From Allantophomopsis cytisporea (taxonomy: Eukaryota > Ascomycota > Leotiomycetes > Phacidiales > Phacidiaceae), in NCBI GenBank assembly GCA_024752435.1, contig CP103030.1, positions 806,001-870,000 of the forward strand: a stretch of DNA of 64,000 nt, given 5' to 3'. The notes under the pieces are model-generated. The model saw nothing but the letters and a program-made list of their open reading frames with translations. It was not told the origin of the DNA and did not search any database. Position numbers and translations under genes: made by a program. Shown piece after piece: positions 37,538 to 50,247 of this stretch; positions within the stretch are counted from its first letter, which is position 1; the number at the start of each line of letters is the position of its first letter.

Positions 37538-39622
37538 ATTGTTGAAACCCATAACGATAATTTGGTGTCGGCAGGCGTTGTTATGATTTAAAGATATATG
37601 ATGGGGAGGGGAACTTATTATGTGTGGTTATGAAGGAACACAACCACACCTACGAATCGGATATGATTTGCTGTCGAAGACCCATTTCTTCTCTCCCACC
37701 TACAATGAAGAGACGCAAATCCCAATAACTGATCCAACGAATTCCTTTTCTTTCCTTTTTTTTACTTTTTTTTTTTTTTTGCCTTTTCTTCACACTTCTC
37801 TTCTCCTCTGCCTGTTCGGTTCCATATCTTAAATCCCGCTCTTGAGGTTGTCCATTTTCTGTGGCGCGCCAAGACCTTTTCTGAGATGGTGTGGTCCTTG
37901 TCTTACGGTTATTTTTCTTAAAGGGCAGGGGGTTGCGGGTGGAGGTGGGGGAGATAGGGGTGGATGAAACTCCAAGCTTTTTTCCCTTCAACTTCTTTGA
38001 ATTGTCTCTTGTCGCGCTTCATCCATTTTCATGAGGTTGGGATTTTATGGTAACATTTTTTTCTTCGTCTCATTCTTTTTCGCGCCCCGCCACGCCTTTT
38101 TCTGGTTCTTCGGGATGAGATTCCCACGTTTGAGGGAGGGGCGTATACATATTGTTGATGTATGAACATACATTATTTTAAGAAAAGTTGGCGGTGCAGC
38201 TGCGCTTGCGCTTGTGGGACCTGCACCTTATGCGACTTTTCTATTTGTGTTTTTTGTTTTGTTGTTGTTTCCCGCCTGCAACGAAGAGAGAAGAGAAAGG
38301 ATGTCTGGATCTTTTAACTCATGTTTTTTTGTTCTCTTCTCGCTCTCCCCCCTTTTCTCACTACACAGCTACTTAAGACTTTCAGTGCTTTGTTCTTGTT
38401 CTCGTTCTTGTTCTTGGCTGCGGGACTTGCTTGTTAGGCTTTTGCAATTAATGCACCACCTTTTGATACCTTTTTCTTTTTCGCTTCGTTTCTTGCTTCT
38501 CAATTCTTGCGCTACCTTCTTTTCCCTTCTGGGTCGTTGTTTTCTTGTTCTTCTGCTTTCACTGCTGAATGGTTTGGAAGTATCGGATATCGTGGGAGGT
38601 GCTGTAGGATGTGGAGTTTGTGTCCTCAAGGGGGAAGGATGATGCTTGAGCCGGACGAGGGTTCTGATGGCTGGTTCCCGGGACCATGGTGCTGGTTGGA
38701 GGCTGGGGTTTTGGAGGGAATGGAGTGTTTGCTTGCTGCTTTCTTTTGTGGAGCTTGCTTGGCTTGGCTTGAGGTGATTCGGCTTAGCTGCGGGTGGATA
38801 TTTGATGATTGGTGGATGGCTGACTGATTGGTGGTGGTGGATCGAGGGCGGATTATTAATGTAATGGAATGAATTGATCTGTTCTCATGTTCACTGTTGT
38901 GTGACCCTTCGTGGAACATGTATGCATGCGTGTGACATTTTCGCCTGGGATTCTTCCATGCTTGATGTTTGGGGATATCTGAATATCTATACACCTGATG
39001 TATTGAAATTTATTATGGAAAAACTTCATGTGATCAACCATAATATCAAGTCAATCAGATGTATATATACATTTTAAGTAGACAAGTGGTCAGAGATATT
39101 TTCAATGTCCTTTGGGTTTCCCACTAGTTCTCCCTAAAGAGGAGGCTACTTTGAATGCTTGTTTATTTCATGACGAGATTTATATGGTATTCAATAGTTT
39201 TAAGGCCTTTGATTATTAATCTCTCAAGAGAAATATGGGCCTTGCCATATACAGGGTTCTTTGTCACTATGATTTTGAGGAATTGTACAACATTGAAGAA
39301 AAATACAACACTTAAAACCAATACGGCTTCCAATAAATGTACTGCTACTTCAAGTAAGGAGTTTGAAGATAAAGGGCTAAAAAAGACATACAGGGACACT
39401 TATGTACTCAGGTTAGTGATAGATGATCTAAAAGTGACTCAATCACTTTAGTAAAATGATGAACGTATCGTAAATATTTGGCTATATGACAGCTTGCAAA
39501 GGAAGGCAGCTGTAATATATAACAATCCCATAGATCCTCCTTGGGAAAAGCAAAAACCTCCTTGTTATCCTCAGAACCAGAAAGAATCCTATAAAAACCA
39601 TGGAAACCATCCATAAAGCAAG
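37538..39622. other. Intergenic region, no supported gene
   Basis: The T-rich stretch to about 38600 has open frames on both strands without coding character. From about 38980 to 39480 the sequence turns AT-rich. This holds the 3' flanks of two convergent genes. Confidence 0.5.
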
Positions 39623-40890
39623 TCAAACTCCCTTCGCAAAAGCCGCACCACCAGCCTCCTCATCAATCTTCATACTCTCACTTAGTCCACAGACCTCAAA
39701 CATCTTCTTAGGCGTAAGATCACCCTTCGTACCCGCAACACCCTCATCCCTAATCCTCTCGAGTGTCTTCTTGATACCCACATACGCAGGTGCCAAGCAA
39801 GCAAAGCTGAAGATCATGAGCCTGAAGCCCATCTCCTGAGCCTCACCGGTAGTAATGACGGGACTGACGCCATTCTCAACGGCATTGAGGAGAAGTGGCC
39901 AGGGCGCGAGTTCCTTGACAGCATGAGCGGCTTGTTCCTTAGTGGTGAAGCCCTCGATGATGCCAACGTCGGCGCCGAGATCACGCGCTGACTTCATGCG
40001 TCGCACGCACTCCTCATATCCCCGGGATTGCAGAGCGTCAGTACGTGCAATCAGCACTATGTCGGACTTCCAGTGTGTGATGGCTTGTTTGGCGGCCCGG
40101 ATCCGCTGGAGGTATTCCTCTTCGGACACCACTTCTTTGCCTGAGAGATGTCCACATCTCTTCTGCTGCACTTGATCTTCGATGTGGAAGCCAGCGACGC
40201 CAGCTGAAATGTACTTCTGCACAGCTCGTGCGACCATTATTGGGCCTGAAGATAAAGTTAATGTCAAGTACTGTGGGTGATTGGAGTGGTTATACACTTA
40301 CCACCGCCACCGTAGCCGGTGTCCATGTCTGCGATAAGGGGCGGACCAGAGGGGGAGAGGTTGGCAATCATCTCCGCATTCTCTGCCATGTCGTGTAATT
40401 GTGCAATACCAAGGTCAGCCATTCCAAGTCGTGATGCCGTTGTCCCAGCACCAGTCTATGTGTATTAGCTTGTGACACTTATAAGGGGGGAAAGAGACGA
40501 CTATACCATATAGAGCGCATCGAAACCAAGAGACATTGCGATGCGAGCTGAGAAGCCATCGTAGACTCCGGGGCAGACAATCAACTTGTTGCCTTCATTG
40601 ATCATCTTGCGGAGACGAGTAGCAGCTGTGACATGTGAGGCGCTCAGCAGTGCTGGACCTACGGGAGATGATGGTGTTTGAGCCTCCAGGACACTGCCAT
40701 GACCGGCAGCCGGGGTGGAAGCTGGTGAGGCATGGACGGACTCGATTCTGATCACTAGGGGTGGGTAGCCAGGGGCTTCCACCTTCATGTCCTGAGAAGC
40801 TTGATACTCGGAGAAATGGCCGTTGGACAGCCAAGAGACTGAGTCTGCTCTGCTTGATGGTCTGAGCTGAGGTGAAAGAATTGTCGCCAT
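39623..40890 (-). CDS. Isocitrate lyase / PEP mutase superfamily enzyme
   Basis: Three exons (40890-40507, 40455-40302, 40245-39623) encode 386 residues. The barrel starts near residue 90 (LRKMINEGNKLIVCPGVYDG) and shows ADMDTGYGG, the magnesium-binding region, then FHIEDQ and the superfamily active-site loop KRCGH. TGAGTTASRLGMADLG joins cleanly across the first intron. This family includes methylisocitrate lyase, oxaloacetate hydrolase and carboxyPEP mutase; exact chemistry cannot be told apart by eye. The first 85 or so residues are rich in Ser, Pro and Ala and are not part of the barrel; they could be a targeting sequence or a disordered extension. The in-frame TTG five codons upstream is not needed. 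Confidence 0.92.
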
Positions 40891-42954
40891 GCTGATGAGA
40901 CACAAAGGGATGTCTTGAAATTGTGGATTTGAAGTTTGAAGTCTGGAGAACCTGGGAATTATCTGAGAGGATCTGAACTATGTGGAGAGTATGCATTGAT
41001 CAACTGGAGGCACTGAACCGTCCATTATATACAGATTTCGAACAGAAGCAAATCTTGATTATCATCGCCCCCAACCCATGGAAGACCTCCTGAAGATACC
41101 CGCGGAAAATTTCAGACCGAAATTCCTTCAATCAATCGACTTCAATGTTCTCCAGATTCAAGAGCTGTCTTCCAAGACCTAGGACATGAAATCCCAAGAC
41201 ATTTCCCCACCTCTTCCAAACACTCTTTTATTTTTCGGAGTCACATCGGCCAGAAAATGGCTCACCTGAAGGAGTGAGAGTTACATGATCTTGACAACTT
41301 CTTGCGTCAATTGGCAAGCATTCGTCGCCATGAAGATCACCGTCAAGCTGCTCCCACCACCATATCTATAGCCAAGAGATGCAAGATAACGGGACGAGTA
41401 CTGAAAGGGGCTGACTAGCGAGAATATCTCGGATCATCACAATACGGTAGATACGATGTATAATAGGCCCACAAAATGCCACAAACGCCATTTGGCGCCT
41501 ACCCTTGGATACCTGGAACGGCAAGTGACGACGTGGAGGCAGATAGCGATAATGAGAACTCGAAAAAGTCTTGGCTGTAATACTACCAAGATACCAAGAC
41601 GAGAAGAGTAGGCCAAGGAGAGAATAGAAAGCAGAGTTGGATCGCTAAAGGAGGAGAAATACGGTGCCTAGTGTCTTGGAGTTCTTGCCATTTTCTTGTC
41701 ATGTAACTGGATGATAGCTTCACAAGAACTTGAGCATGGTCCTTTTCCTTGCCATCACTCGATAGCTTGGCTGTTTGGCGTGAAGCTGCCGGTAGCAACC
41801 TTCATCAGACACCAAACACCTTGATCGTGGTGTCCGTCAGGCTGAGGGATCAGCAATTACCATCAATCCCACGAAGACCAGGATCATGAAGCATCGATTC
41901 TGTCGCTGGAACCACCACCGTGGATTCCCATGGGTTCCATTGATGGTGATGTAGCTCGGCCTTCTCGAAGACATCTCATGTATTGAGTCGGTGGATAAAC
42001 AAACCAAGAGTGTACAGGGTACCCCCGCACACTTTTTCTGCCCACATAACGCATGAAACCCCACGTCGCGCACAGGTAACGCGCCAAGAGCACAGCCTCA
42101 TTACCCAACCCACAAAAAGCATGTACATTCGAAGTATTTGTGTATTTTATATTGCAACTCGTGCGCGTATGACAAAGGTTTGGAGATAGACGACATACTT
42201 TCGGACGGTGTCTCCTTATGCAGAGCATGCGCGGCCCGGCCCGATCTACAAATCTGGCCAAGAACTAACGACTAGGAGCCAAGAGACGCAAGCGTTTGGC
42301 CTACTTTCCTTCACGATTTTATATGTGAGGAAGCATACAAGCATTATGAAGCATACAATGAAGCTCAACAAAGGTCTCCTATCATGTCCATGCATATGTG
42401 AGTAGCCGAAATCAGATTGATACCCCCAAGGTCGGTGTTAGCAACATGCCCGTGAACGAAATGGTTAATATAAGTTTTATCTTATCTCATCTTGCGATGA
42501 TACTCTCTATGTTTGCCTCACTTGGGCAGTACGATGTGACGATCGGTGCTTTGACACATTTTTCTTCTTCGATTCCTCAGTCTTCCATTCATCCGTGATG
42601 GCCACAAGATTCCTGACCATGTCTTCATTGCTAGTAGGTGCTCGTTGAGATGGCGATTGCCGTAGATAATGCGGTGTTGAGGAACAATACACCACACACG
42701 TGCAGCGCCAAGACAGATACCAAGGCAATATCATGTACCCTCCCATTGAAGCGGAATAACAGCAGGACTAAGACATGGTGAGACCACCAGCCAGTGTAAT
42801 GATAAGATTAACAGAAAATCCAAACTCGGCAGTTTATTGACGCCAGCTCGACCTTCATAAACGCAATCTGCAGGAGATGCAAGAATATCAACAGCAATAG
42901 AATCCCTCTTCCAAAGAACTGTGCTCAATCTCTTGTGGAAGTCCATTTAGAAAA
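40891..42954. promoter_or_regulatory. Divergent upstream region, 2.1 kb, no gene seen
   Basis: This separates the PEP-mutase-like gene from the DUF1275 gene. It has short open frames on both strands but none with a good start or motif. Confidence 0.45.
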
Positions 42955-43855
42955 ATGTCATCCGAATCTCCCACCGCCAAGACCCCTACAATCCCTTCAC
43001 CACCTCTATCTACCTCAAAGGAAACCTCGAAATTCTCAAGATACAACTTATACTTGAACAAAAAAATAAACACTACGCACTCAGACATCCCCATATTAGC
43101 ATGCTGTTTTGTGTCAGGGCTCTGCGATAGTAGCGCTTACAATGCCTGGACGTGTTTCGTGAGCATGCAGACAGGTGAGTAGCTTGACTCGTTTCAGTAT
43201 ATCCTATCTTCTTTTCAGCTCACATAGCTTAACCATCCTAGGTAACACTGTCTTCCTCGCCCTTGGTGCCTCCCAGCAGCCTATTAACAAGCCATATGGA
43301 TGGCTGAAGTCACTCATATCCATCAGCTCCTTCTTGTTGGGCTGCTATCTCTGGTCTTTGACACGATACATTGGGCCTCTGACACGACGAACGCTCACGT
43401 TGTCCTTCTTGCTTCAGTCGTCCTGCATCCTCACAGCTGCCGCTCTTGTACAGTCATCTGTTGTATCTGAAAGCTCGACTTTGAACAGCCAGCCCGAATC
43501 CAACACCACACTGTTCTATCCGCTTCTCCCTCTCTTCATGCTGGCTCTCCAATCTGGTGGTCAGATCATGACGTCTAGACTTTTGGGCCTCAATGAAATT
43601 CCAACAACAGTCTTGACGAGTGTGTATTGCGACCTCGCAAGTGATCGTCAGCTTTTGGCGAGGCCAGCAGCAAACGTCAAGCGTAATCGCCGTGCATCTA
43701 GTGTCTTGCTCTTCCTGATCGGTGGAATTGCTGGAGGCTGGCTGGGGAGGAGTAAGTCGGGGATGGCAGGCGCCTTGTGGGTTGCTGGAGCGGTAAAGTT
43801 TGGAATTGCTGTTGGTTGGTCGGCGTGGAAGGAGGAAATTGCGGTAAACGTTTGA
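42955..43855 (+). CDS. DUF1275 (YoaK-type) membrane protein
   Basis: Two exons (42955-43174 and 43242-43855) encode 277 residues. A cytosolic N-terminus rich in Ser, Thr and Pro is followed by the family motif VSGLCDSSAYNAWTCFVSMQTGNTVFLALG, which the intron splits after MQT. About six hydrophobic helices follow, including a glycine-rich last pair (LIGGIAGGWLG, VAGAVKFGIAVGW). The family is found in bacteria and fungi and has no firm function; a transporter-like role is only a guess. It lies divergent from the PEP-mutase-like gene, more than 2 kb away. Confidence 0.93.
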
Positions 43856-44775
43856 TAAACGGGAAGGAGGTGGCATTGGGAGTGAAATGACGAGAGATTC
43901 GCAGGTGTTTCTCTGTAAGTACTGTAGACGTGAGTAGTTGGGATTCAAGAGAAGGATATACAAACATACAGTTGAACTTGAAGTACTTTTTGAATTTCAT
44001 TACTAATTTCGCACAACTATACTTTCAACATGCTTCAAGACTATTGAAATGGGAAACGGTATCAATTTTGTAATATGCCATCTCAAGAAGTTTTCCTGAA
44101 TCAAAACCATTAGCTAAACTCCATTCCCCTCAAACGTTGCAAGTCAGAACCTCAAGCGAAATTTACCAATCGCGCCAGTCAGCAGCTCTCTAGCAGCTAT
44201 ATAAGCCTTCATTTATCGTTCTTTCAATAGTAGAACAACGTCCCGGATTGGGCCGTTCTCTAAGTACGAATAGAGTACTAGCTGGTAACTGGCCTCGCAA
44301 ACCTCAGAACACTCTATGTGCCACCTTATCGCCATCACTCTGGCATTATCACCGACTTTCTCTTCATCATACAATGCAACGTTGTTTGATACTAATCCCG
44401 AACAGGTGTTAAGCTTCAAATTTCGCTGGTTAAGCAGCCACCAACCATCACTTGAAAGAAAAGTAGATCTGGCTGAGACTGGAGCAGTGATTGTAACGAT
44501 ATCTACAATCGCTTCTGAATGAGTATATCTGAATCAACTGACAGCTCAGATGTCGTCAAAGCAGAACACGTAGATACACCCGAGGCCAAGCAATCTTGTT
44601 TGAGATGGTCTTATTCATGTGATACCGCAAACCATTGAGCCGGGCTAAATTCCAAATCCATCCACGGGCCTCAAGTCAAGCGAAACACGTCCAATGAACC
44701 TTGTAAACCTAAGTTACAGCAGTAACGAGAAGAAAGCAAAGAACAGTGCTATCCACCAATGGCTGGCTCATATAT

Positions 44776-44931
44776 TCATTCAAGCGTGCAATACCATGCA
44801 TCTAAGAACCTGATTTCTATCTCATCAGGATTGCTGGTGTCCTTGCCAAATACCTTCTCGCAACCAACCCCCTGGCAAAGCCACTTGATCTCTAGCTCCG
44901 AAGACCGTCTTGTATGATCGCCAATAAGCAT
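44776..44931 (-). CDS. Possible small protein, 51 residues
   Basis: An ATG-started frame of 51 codons with an in-frame TAA upstream. It has a mixed composition unlike noise (SELEIKWLCQGVGCEKVF, then an acidic stretch and DAWYCTLE). No signal peptide, intron or family is recognised. It may be a relic exon or chance. Confidence 0.15.
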   Translation of the reverse strand: MLIGDHTRRSSELEIKWLCQGVGCEKVFGKDTSNPDEIEIRFLDAWYCTLE

Positions 44932-45771
44932 TTTATCCGGCGATTTAACAAGTTATGAGCTGGGTTGAGTGATTATACTCATACTAGCTTTTTATCTCCT
45001 CAATAACTTTGTGTATCCCCAAAAGCCGCAAGATATACGGCCAATAATCGACTTCGCTTTGTAATCGCTGTGTGAGTGGCCTCTTGCGCACTTTCTGATT
45101 AGGTATTGCCGATTTAAGCCACCATATTTCATGTATTTCCGTAGCTGTAGATTATATCCTACTTCTTCTTTCCGATCGATGTGATATTCATATCTCCGCC
45201 TTCATAGTAGCTTGTACTAGTATCGTGACAAGCCATGAGTCCGGTGTTATGACTTTACTGATTCGGTACCGCACGCAGGTATGATACTTCTGCAATGTCA
45301 CCCACTCACAAATTATGAGAACAATTTGTAGAAATCTTGGGTCAAACCTCGCTATCTATTGATAGTGCTTCAGTATGTAGGATGCAGAAATGCTCGCATT
45401 CTCACGAGATCGAAACGACCTTTACTACTTCTATGGCCCGTTCTGGGTCAAGAGACAAACCTACCATTTTCTTGTGCCTGTCACAAAACGAGGAGGGATT
45501 CTATGGACCATGGTAAACTGATAGTATCCATATCATTTACTACTACTTCTGTCATCTTGTGGTGTAGAAGACCTTCCTCTCAAAGCGTACCACAGACTAA
45601 ATCAAACCGCATGCGAAGCTAGTACAGGCTCTACAATTTGAAGCATTGCGGAGTTTCAATCATGGCAAGTGTCGGTACCTGGGCAATCTCTATACGTAAA
45701 CCTTATTCGTATATCAATGTCAATTTCAAGTACACAAGACCACGCTTATTGACACCGAAATCATTCTTCTA

Positions 45772-45809
45772 ACTCGATAACGTAACTTGTTAGAAACTAG
45801 TTATCGAGT
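45772..45809. repeat. Inverted repeat, 10-base perfect arms
   Basis: Arms ACTCGATAAC and GTTATCGAGT are separated by 18 bases. Outside them CTTCT and AAGAAG also pair after a short bulge, so the stem could extend to about 16 pairs. Confidence 0.85.
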
Positions 45810-46539
45810 CAAAGAAGTACGAACAAGTGGAAGCACTTAGGAGGCCACAATTCGAATCAAATTGTATACTTCCACATAATATAAGGCATTCAGAACTTCA
45901 ACAGCTGCAGATCAAGCCTGAGAGCTTCTGAAAACAGTGCAGGTACGAAAAACCGTACAAGGTTGTAGTTTCGTAACTTGTAAGGAGCATGGAATTGTTG
46001 AATGCTATAGAAACTATGTTATTAGCAGAAGTCACAATCCAAGTGCTCGCAACCACCAGATCTGACGAGCTCGAGTATCATTTTACGCTGCCTCCAGCAC
46101 AACACCTACACAGATAGACGAAGAACATGTAACTCTAAATGTCCACACCTGGACATGTATTGAGGGGAAAGGATGACGGCGGAGGGAGAGAAAACGTTGG
46201 GACAAGAAAGCAGTATCTACTTCTCCAACGCTGATAACGTAGACTTTATATTGTTTCCTCGGTTTTGGCGCGAAAGTTGGTGGATTCGGGTCCTATCGGA
46301 TAACCCGTGCACGCTATCTCTGCTTGAACATGCTTGTCCGTTCGCACGTTCACTTAATGATTCCAACCACAATATCTACTTACCTAATTGTTTGAGAGTA
46401 ATCATCCATGCCAATTTGTTCCTTGACTTGTAGCACTATTCCGATCTCATACTTTACGAGCGAAGCACACGACCTGTCACCATCGGTATCGGTCAGTCAG
46501 TCAGTCAGTCAATCAATTGGTTTCCCCATATCTACCAGC

Positions 46540-47414
46540 ATGGCGAGCCCATATGGTTTCTCCGACGCATACAGACCTACAGCCGACCCCTCACCCTCAC
46601 CCTACGCTTCGAATCGCGTCTCACAGGTCTTCGATCCAAACACTCCTCCACCGCCGCCACCAAAACCAAGCTCTCATGAGACCAGTCGCCGAGGAACACC
46701 AGCCGGTGGTCCACCACTCCCTCCCCCTCCCTTCGAAACACACGATGGCCGAGGGACGCCGGGCGAGAACAATCCTTCACACAGCTTGAGAGCACAGCCA
46801 GCAGGAAGCATCGAGATACCAGATCCAGGTGAACAGTGGCTGCCGAAGCTACTGGAGGACAAGTCGTATGTGCATATGTTTCAAACTGCCATAAGACTCT
46901 AGTACTAATAGACAGCAGGAAGCAGGACCTCTCTGAAATCCTCTCCAAGCCTGATTTAACACGCGCACTCGCATACGCATCTTCTACAGCCCATTTGTCC
47001 ACAAAGGCATCACAAGAGCCCCTACAGGCTGCCTTATCGGAAAATATAGCTCTAGCAACCCATTTACTCGAATTAGAAGCCCGACTTAATACTACACGAT
47101 CGGCGACACAAGCTCAGTTATTATCTACGCATGCGCTAGAACGCCAATGGAGGCAGAAACAAGCGGAGATGGACAGAGCTCTATTACCTTTCTCGCCCTC
47201 CTCATTATATCAGAAGTTGGCGCAGGGTGTGCAGGAGCAAGAGATGGTTTGCAGTGCTCTTGAAGAGAGCTTTCTTGATGGCGACGGGGGTATAGCGTCG
47301 GAACGAGAGGTTACAGAGTGGGTTAGACGGTACCGGGAAGGCAAGAAGGTTTATTATTCTAGAGCAGAACAGAAGCTAAGGTGGGATGAACGTAGAGTTG
47401 GGGGTTGGCGATAA
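46540..47414 (+). CDS. VPS37: ESCRT-I subunit VPS37
   Basis: Two exons (46540-46865 and 46916-47414) give 274 residues. The first third is disordered and proline-rich with PPPPPPKP and PPLPPPPFE tracts. A Mod(r) domain follows: QWLPKLLEDKS joins across the intron to KQDLSEILSKPDL, then a long helical hairpin (LLELEARLNTTRSATQAQL), ending in FLDGDGGIASEREVTEWVRRYREGKKVYY. This order is typical of fungal Vps37/Srn2, the subunit that with Vps23 and Vps28 forms ESCRT-I and sorts ubiquitin-tagged membrane cargo into multivesicular bodies. The acceptor is NAGNAG (46916 or 46919), giving a one-residue choice. I chose the ATG at 46540, in a good context, over the upstream one at 46408. Confidence 0.9.
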
Positions 47415-47538
47415 AGGAAGATCATTGAATTCATCAGCTCCCAATGACGTCAGAAGGTAGTCGAATGATGTCAGAGAGACGAAGAGAAGAGTGTTCCAAT
47501 ACAAATCAACGACATCTAGCATTATATGCTTGATATCA

Positions 47539-49671
47539 ATGATGGAATCTACCTCATCAGACATTCCCGATGGAATCCGTACACTCAGAGCTTGCGATTC
47601 TTGTCGTTCTAAGAAGGTATCGTAAACATCCAAGATATTTAGTTAAACCTTAGCACTCATCTGATGCAGATCAAATGCGATGGCGTTAAACCCTTCTGCG
47701 ATAATTGCAAATACTCCAATATACCATGTACATATCTGAAGCCTCATCGAAAACAAAATCCAAAGACCCGACGAACTGTGTGAGCATTTCTTTCTCGCCT
47801 CTTGCATTTCTGCCACCTCTTAGATAACTATGGCTAACTTGCCCATTTCGTAGCGATAATTCAGTACCATCATCATCATCATCTAATGCAGACAACGCAG
47901 ACTCGCAAAATAATCATGTGCCCTTTTCAAGTTCTAATGAATCTCTTGTCAGACCAAGGGGCCATCCTGCGTTCAACCTAGTTGCTCTGGAAGACCAGTT
48001 CAGAAGGTGTAGAGTTGGCGATGTAGACTCCTATGAGGGCCACCCGCTCCTCTCTGTCGAAACAAGGTCCTGGATTCAATCATACACAGGCGAAGAAGTT
48101 GATTTTGCATCGTTCTTTTCTCCTAAAACATCAGCACCGCAGAACCAAAAAGGTTCCCCACAATCCCTGAAACCTTATGACATTGCGCTACCAACGAAAA
48201 GCCAAATCCAAGAGATGGCGGTGATGTACTTCGCCTCGGAGTCTCACAAGATGTTTCCATTATTCTCGCGGGACATGGTCTTCTTGAGCATAGAACAGGT
48301 GTACGCAAGTCTTGACGCGCACAAGTGCGTCTCAAGTGGCCGAGCCTTTGTCCTTGCAATGCTTGCATTCTTCGCCAGGTGCGATGAAATACATCCATTT
48401 CTGCTTGGTACTCATACAGACACTTTTTCAAGAGCTGCTTTACAGCTATTGCCGGATATCTTACTTGAAGGGCTGAGCCTTGAAGCGTTCGCAGGCATCG
48501 CTTTGTTGGTAAGTTTATAAGGACTCCAACACCAGATATATGTTTTTGAGATGTCTTCCTCGTTAACAAATGTATAGTGTGCCAACCAATCCACATTTGG
48601 CGAAGTTCAGATATTGGAGCAACTTGTGGGTATAGCAACGCGTATGATATTCTCCTTCAATGGTCACCTCAACCCATCCTCTCTATCCGAAATTTCAGCA
48701 ATGCCCGGTATTCAAATAACGGCGGAAATTCAAGCACACATTCGGAAACTCTTCTGGGTGATCTACTCTCTTGATAAGGATTTGTGCTTCCGTACTCTTC
48801 GACCTCCTATGATCAACGATGACGACTGCGATATGGACATTGGTCCGACCCCTCATATCACTCTCTACGATAGAACTCTTAATGCAGAGGCGGACCACAT
48901 TGCATTTTATCCTGCTGATGTTCGACTAGCTATTCTGAAAGGGAAGATATATCGAGAGCTCTATTCAGTCAAAGCGCTGCGCAGTTCAGATACCCAGCTG
49001 CTGAAGGTCATTCGAGAGCTTGATGAAGACCTTGATGTCTGGAAGTCGGTACTCCCTGTCATGGATCGACCTAGGCGCTCTCAGAATAGTGAAGTATCTA
49101 GTCATATTACACAGAATATGAGGTTACTACTACTTCATCTTGAGTACTATCAATCTTTGAATATGATCCACCGAGCGAGTACAAGGTGTCTTGCTTGGGA
49201 TGAAAATACCGGTCAAAAGATTGCTGCCGTCCAGTTAAGTATTGATTTGTGCTTAGAGGCAAGTCGCTCGACTCTCTACTATCTGCAAGCTTCAAAGCAA
49301 CTACCTCGAGCTGAAAGCTTTTGGTACGTACTAGTTTTAGCCACGCGTTCGGTTTTGCCGTTGCGAAATCACTTCGTGCTCCAATTATATGCTGTAACTT
49401 GAAACCGTATATACGGTAGCTGACATTTGAAAGGCTGGCCCATTATCCGATATCTTCTCTCATCACCATTTTCTGTAATCTGCTTCAGCATCCAACTCAT
49501 TCACGTGCATGGGAAGACTACGCATTGCTGAGTTCGGCTCCAGCAGCATTGTTGCAAAGTATACCTCAAGGTTTACTTTCGGAAGACGCAAAGCATGTGA
49601 AGGTTGTACATTCAATTCTCAGTGAACTCAGCAGACTTGCCAAGTGTGCTCTAGACAAACTAGCTCACTAG
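47539..49671 (+). CDS. Zn2Cys6 fungal-specific transcription factor
   Basis: Five exons (47539-47616, 47670-47779, 47854-48508, 48578-49323, 49434-49671) give 608 residues. The zinc cluster reads CDSCRSKKIKCDGVKPF then CDNCKYSNIPC, a CX2CX6CX6CX2CX6C pattern, and is split by the first intron exactly after CRSKK. A short basic linker and a serine run follow. Residues from about 170 on form the fungal-specific regulatory domain, with HKMFPLFSRDMVFLSIEQ, KLFWVIYSLDKDLCFRTLRPP and RTLNAEADHIAFYPADVRL. The target genes cannot be told. Tandem with VPS37 (124 bases between) and convergent with QCR8 (79 bases between stops). Confidence 0.94.
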
Positions 49672-49750
49672 GAAATGACATGTTCGAACCATTAAAAGAG
49701 CGCTCAATTACATGAAATCATCTCTCAAACTCGAATTTATGGCTCAACCA

Positions 49751-50247
49751 TCACTCGTCCTGTCTGTTCTTCCTGCCTTCCTTGGAGTTAAGGTAGTGGT
49801 TCCTATATAACGTCCCTAAGATCAGTATACGCAAAAGACATCGAAATTCCCCATTATCGCTTTAACACGAACTATCAGCGCACTTACCTCTGTTCAGCCC
49901 AATCCAGCAAAAGATATGCTGCAACAAACGGAGGAACGACATACAGGACCTGGGATCGAGTCCTTCGCCATGTGTTGAAGATAGCATTATGGAGTGCTCC
50001 GGCCAGAGGTCTTTGCCGGTTGGCGCTGATCTGATATGTCGTGACGCCCTTTGATTTGGGCAGGTCTACAAATGCATCAGGCTACCAGACAGAATTGCAG
50101 TTGACTTCGTGTAGGAGCATACCACTGTGGCCCCAGCACATGACTGGCCATTTCCTAAAGTGTTTGCTTAGCGATCTGAAGCAGCAGCGGTACAATGCGA
50201 ACTTACACTCCGGGAAGCTTGTGTCCTTCATATTCTATTCCGGGCAT
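49751..50247 (-). CDS. QCR8: Ubiquinol-cytochrome c reductase subunit 8 (complex III)
   Basis: Four exons (50247-50207, 50154-50123, 50065-49888, 49802-49751; 41, 32, 178 and 52 bases) give 100 residues. The joined protein reads WGHSDLPKSKGVTTYQIS, then RQRPLAGALHNAIFNTWRR, a single membrane span (VLYVVPPFVAAYLLLDWA) and EQRNHYLNSKEGR at the end. This is the Qcr8 (human UQCRQ) pattern; length is usual. Phases agree at all three joins. The first 20 residues (MPGIEYEGHKLPGVKWPVM) look less like the usual glycine-rich N-terminus, so either the start or the first micro-exons may differ in detail. Its stop lies 79 bases from that of the zinc-cluster gene. Confidence 0.9.

Larger units (their letters stand above)
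43856..46539. other. Intergenic region with an inverted repeat
   Basis: No gene firmly supported. It contains a 51-codon minus-strand frame at 44776-44931 (ATG start, WLCQGVGCEKVF), a perfect 10-base inverted repeat at 45772-45809, and CAGT repeats at 46494. An in-frame ATG at 46408 could extend VPS37 by 44 codons. Confidence 0.5.
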
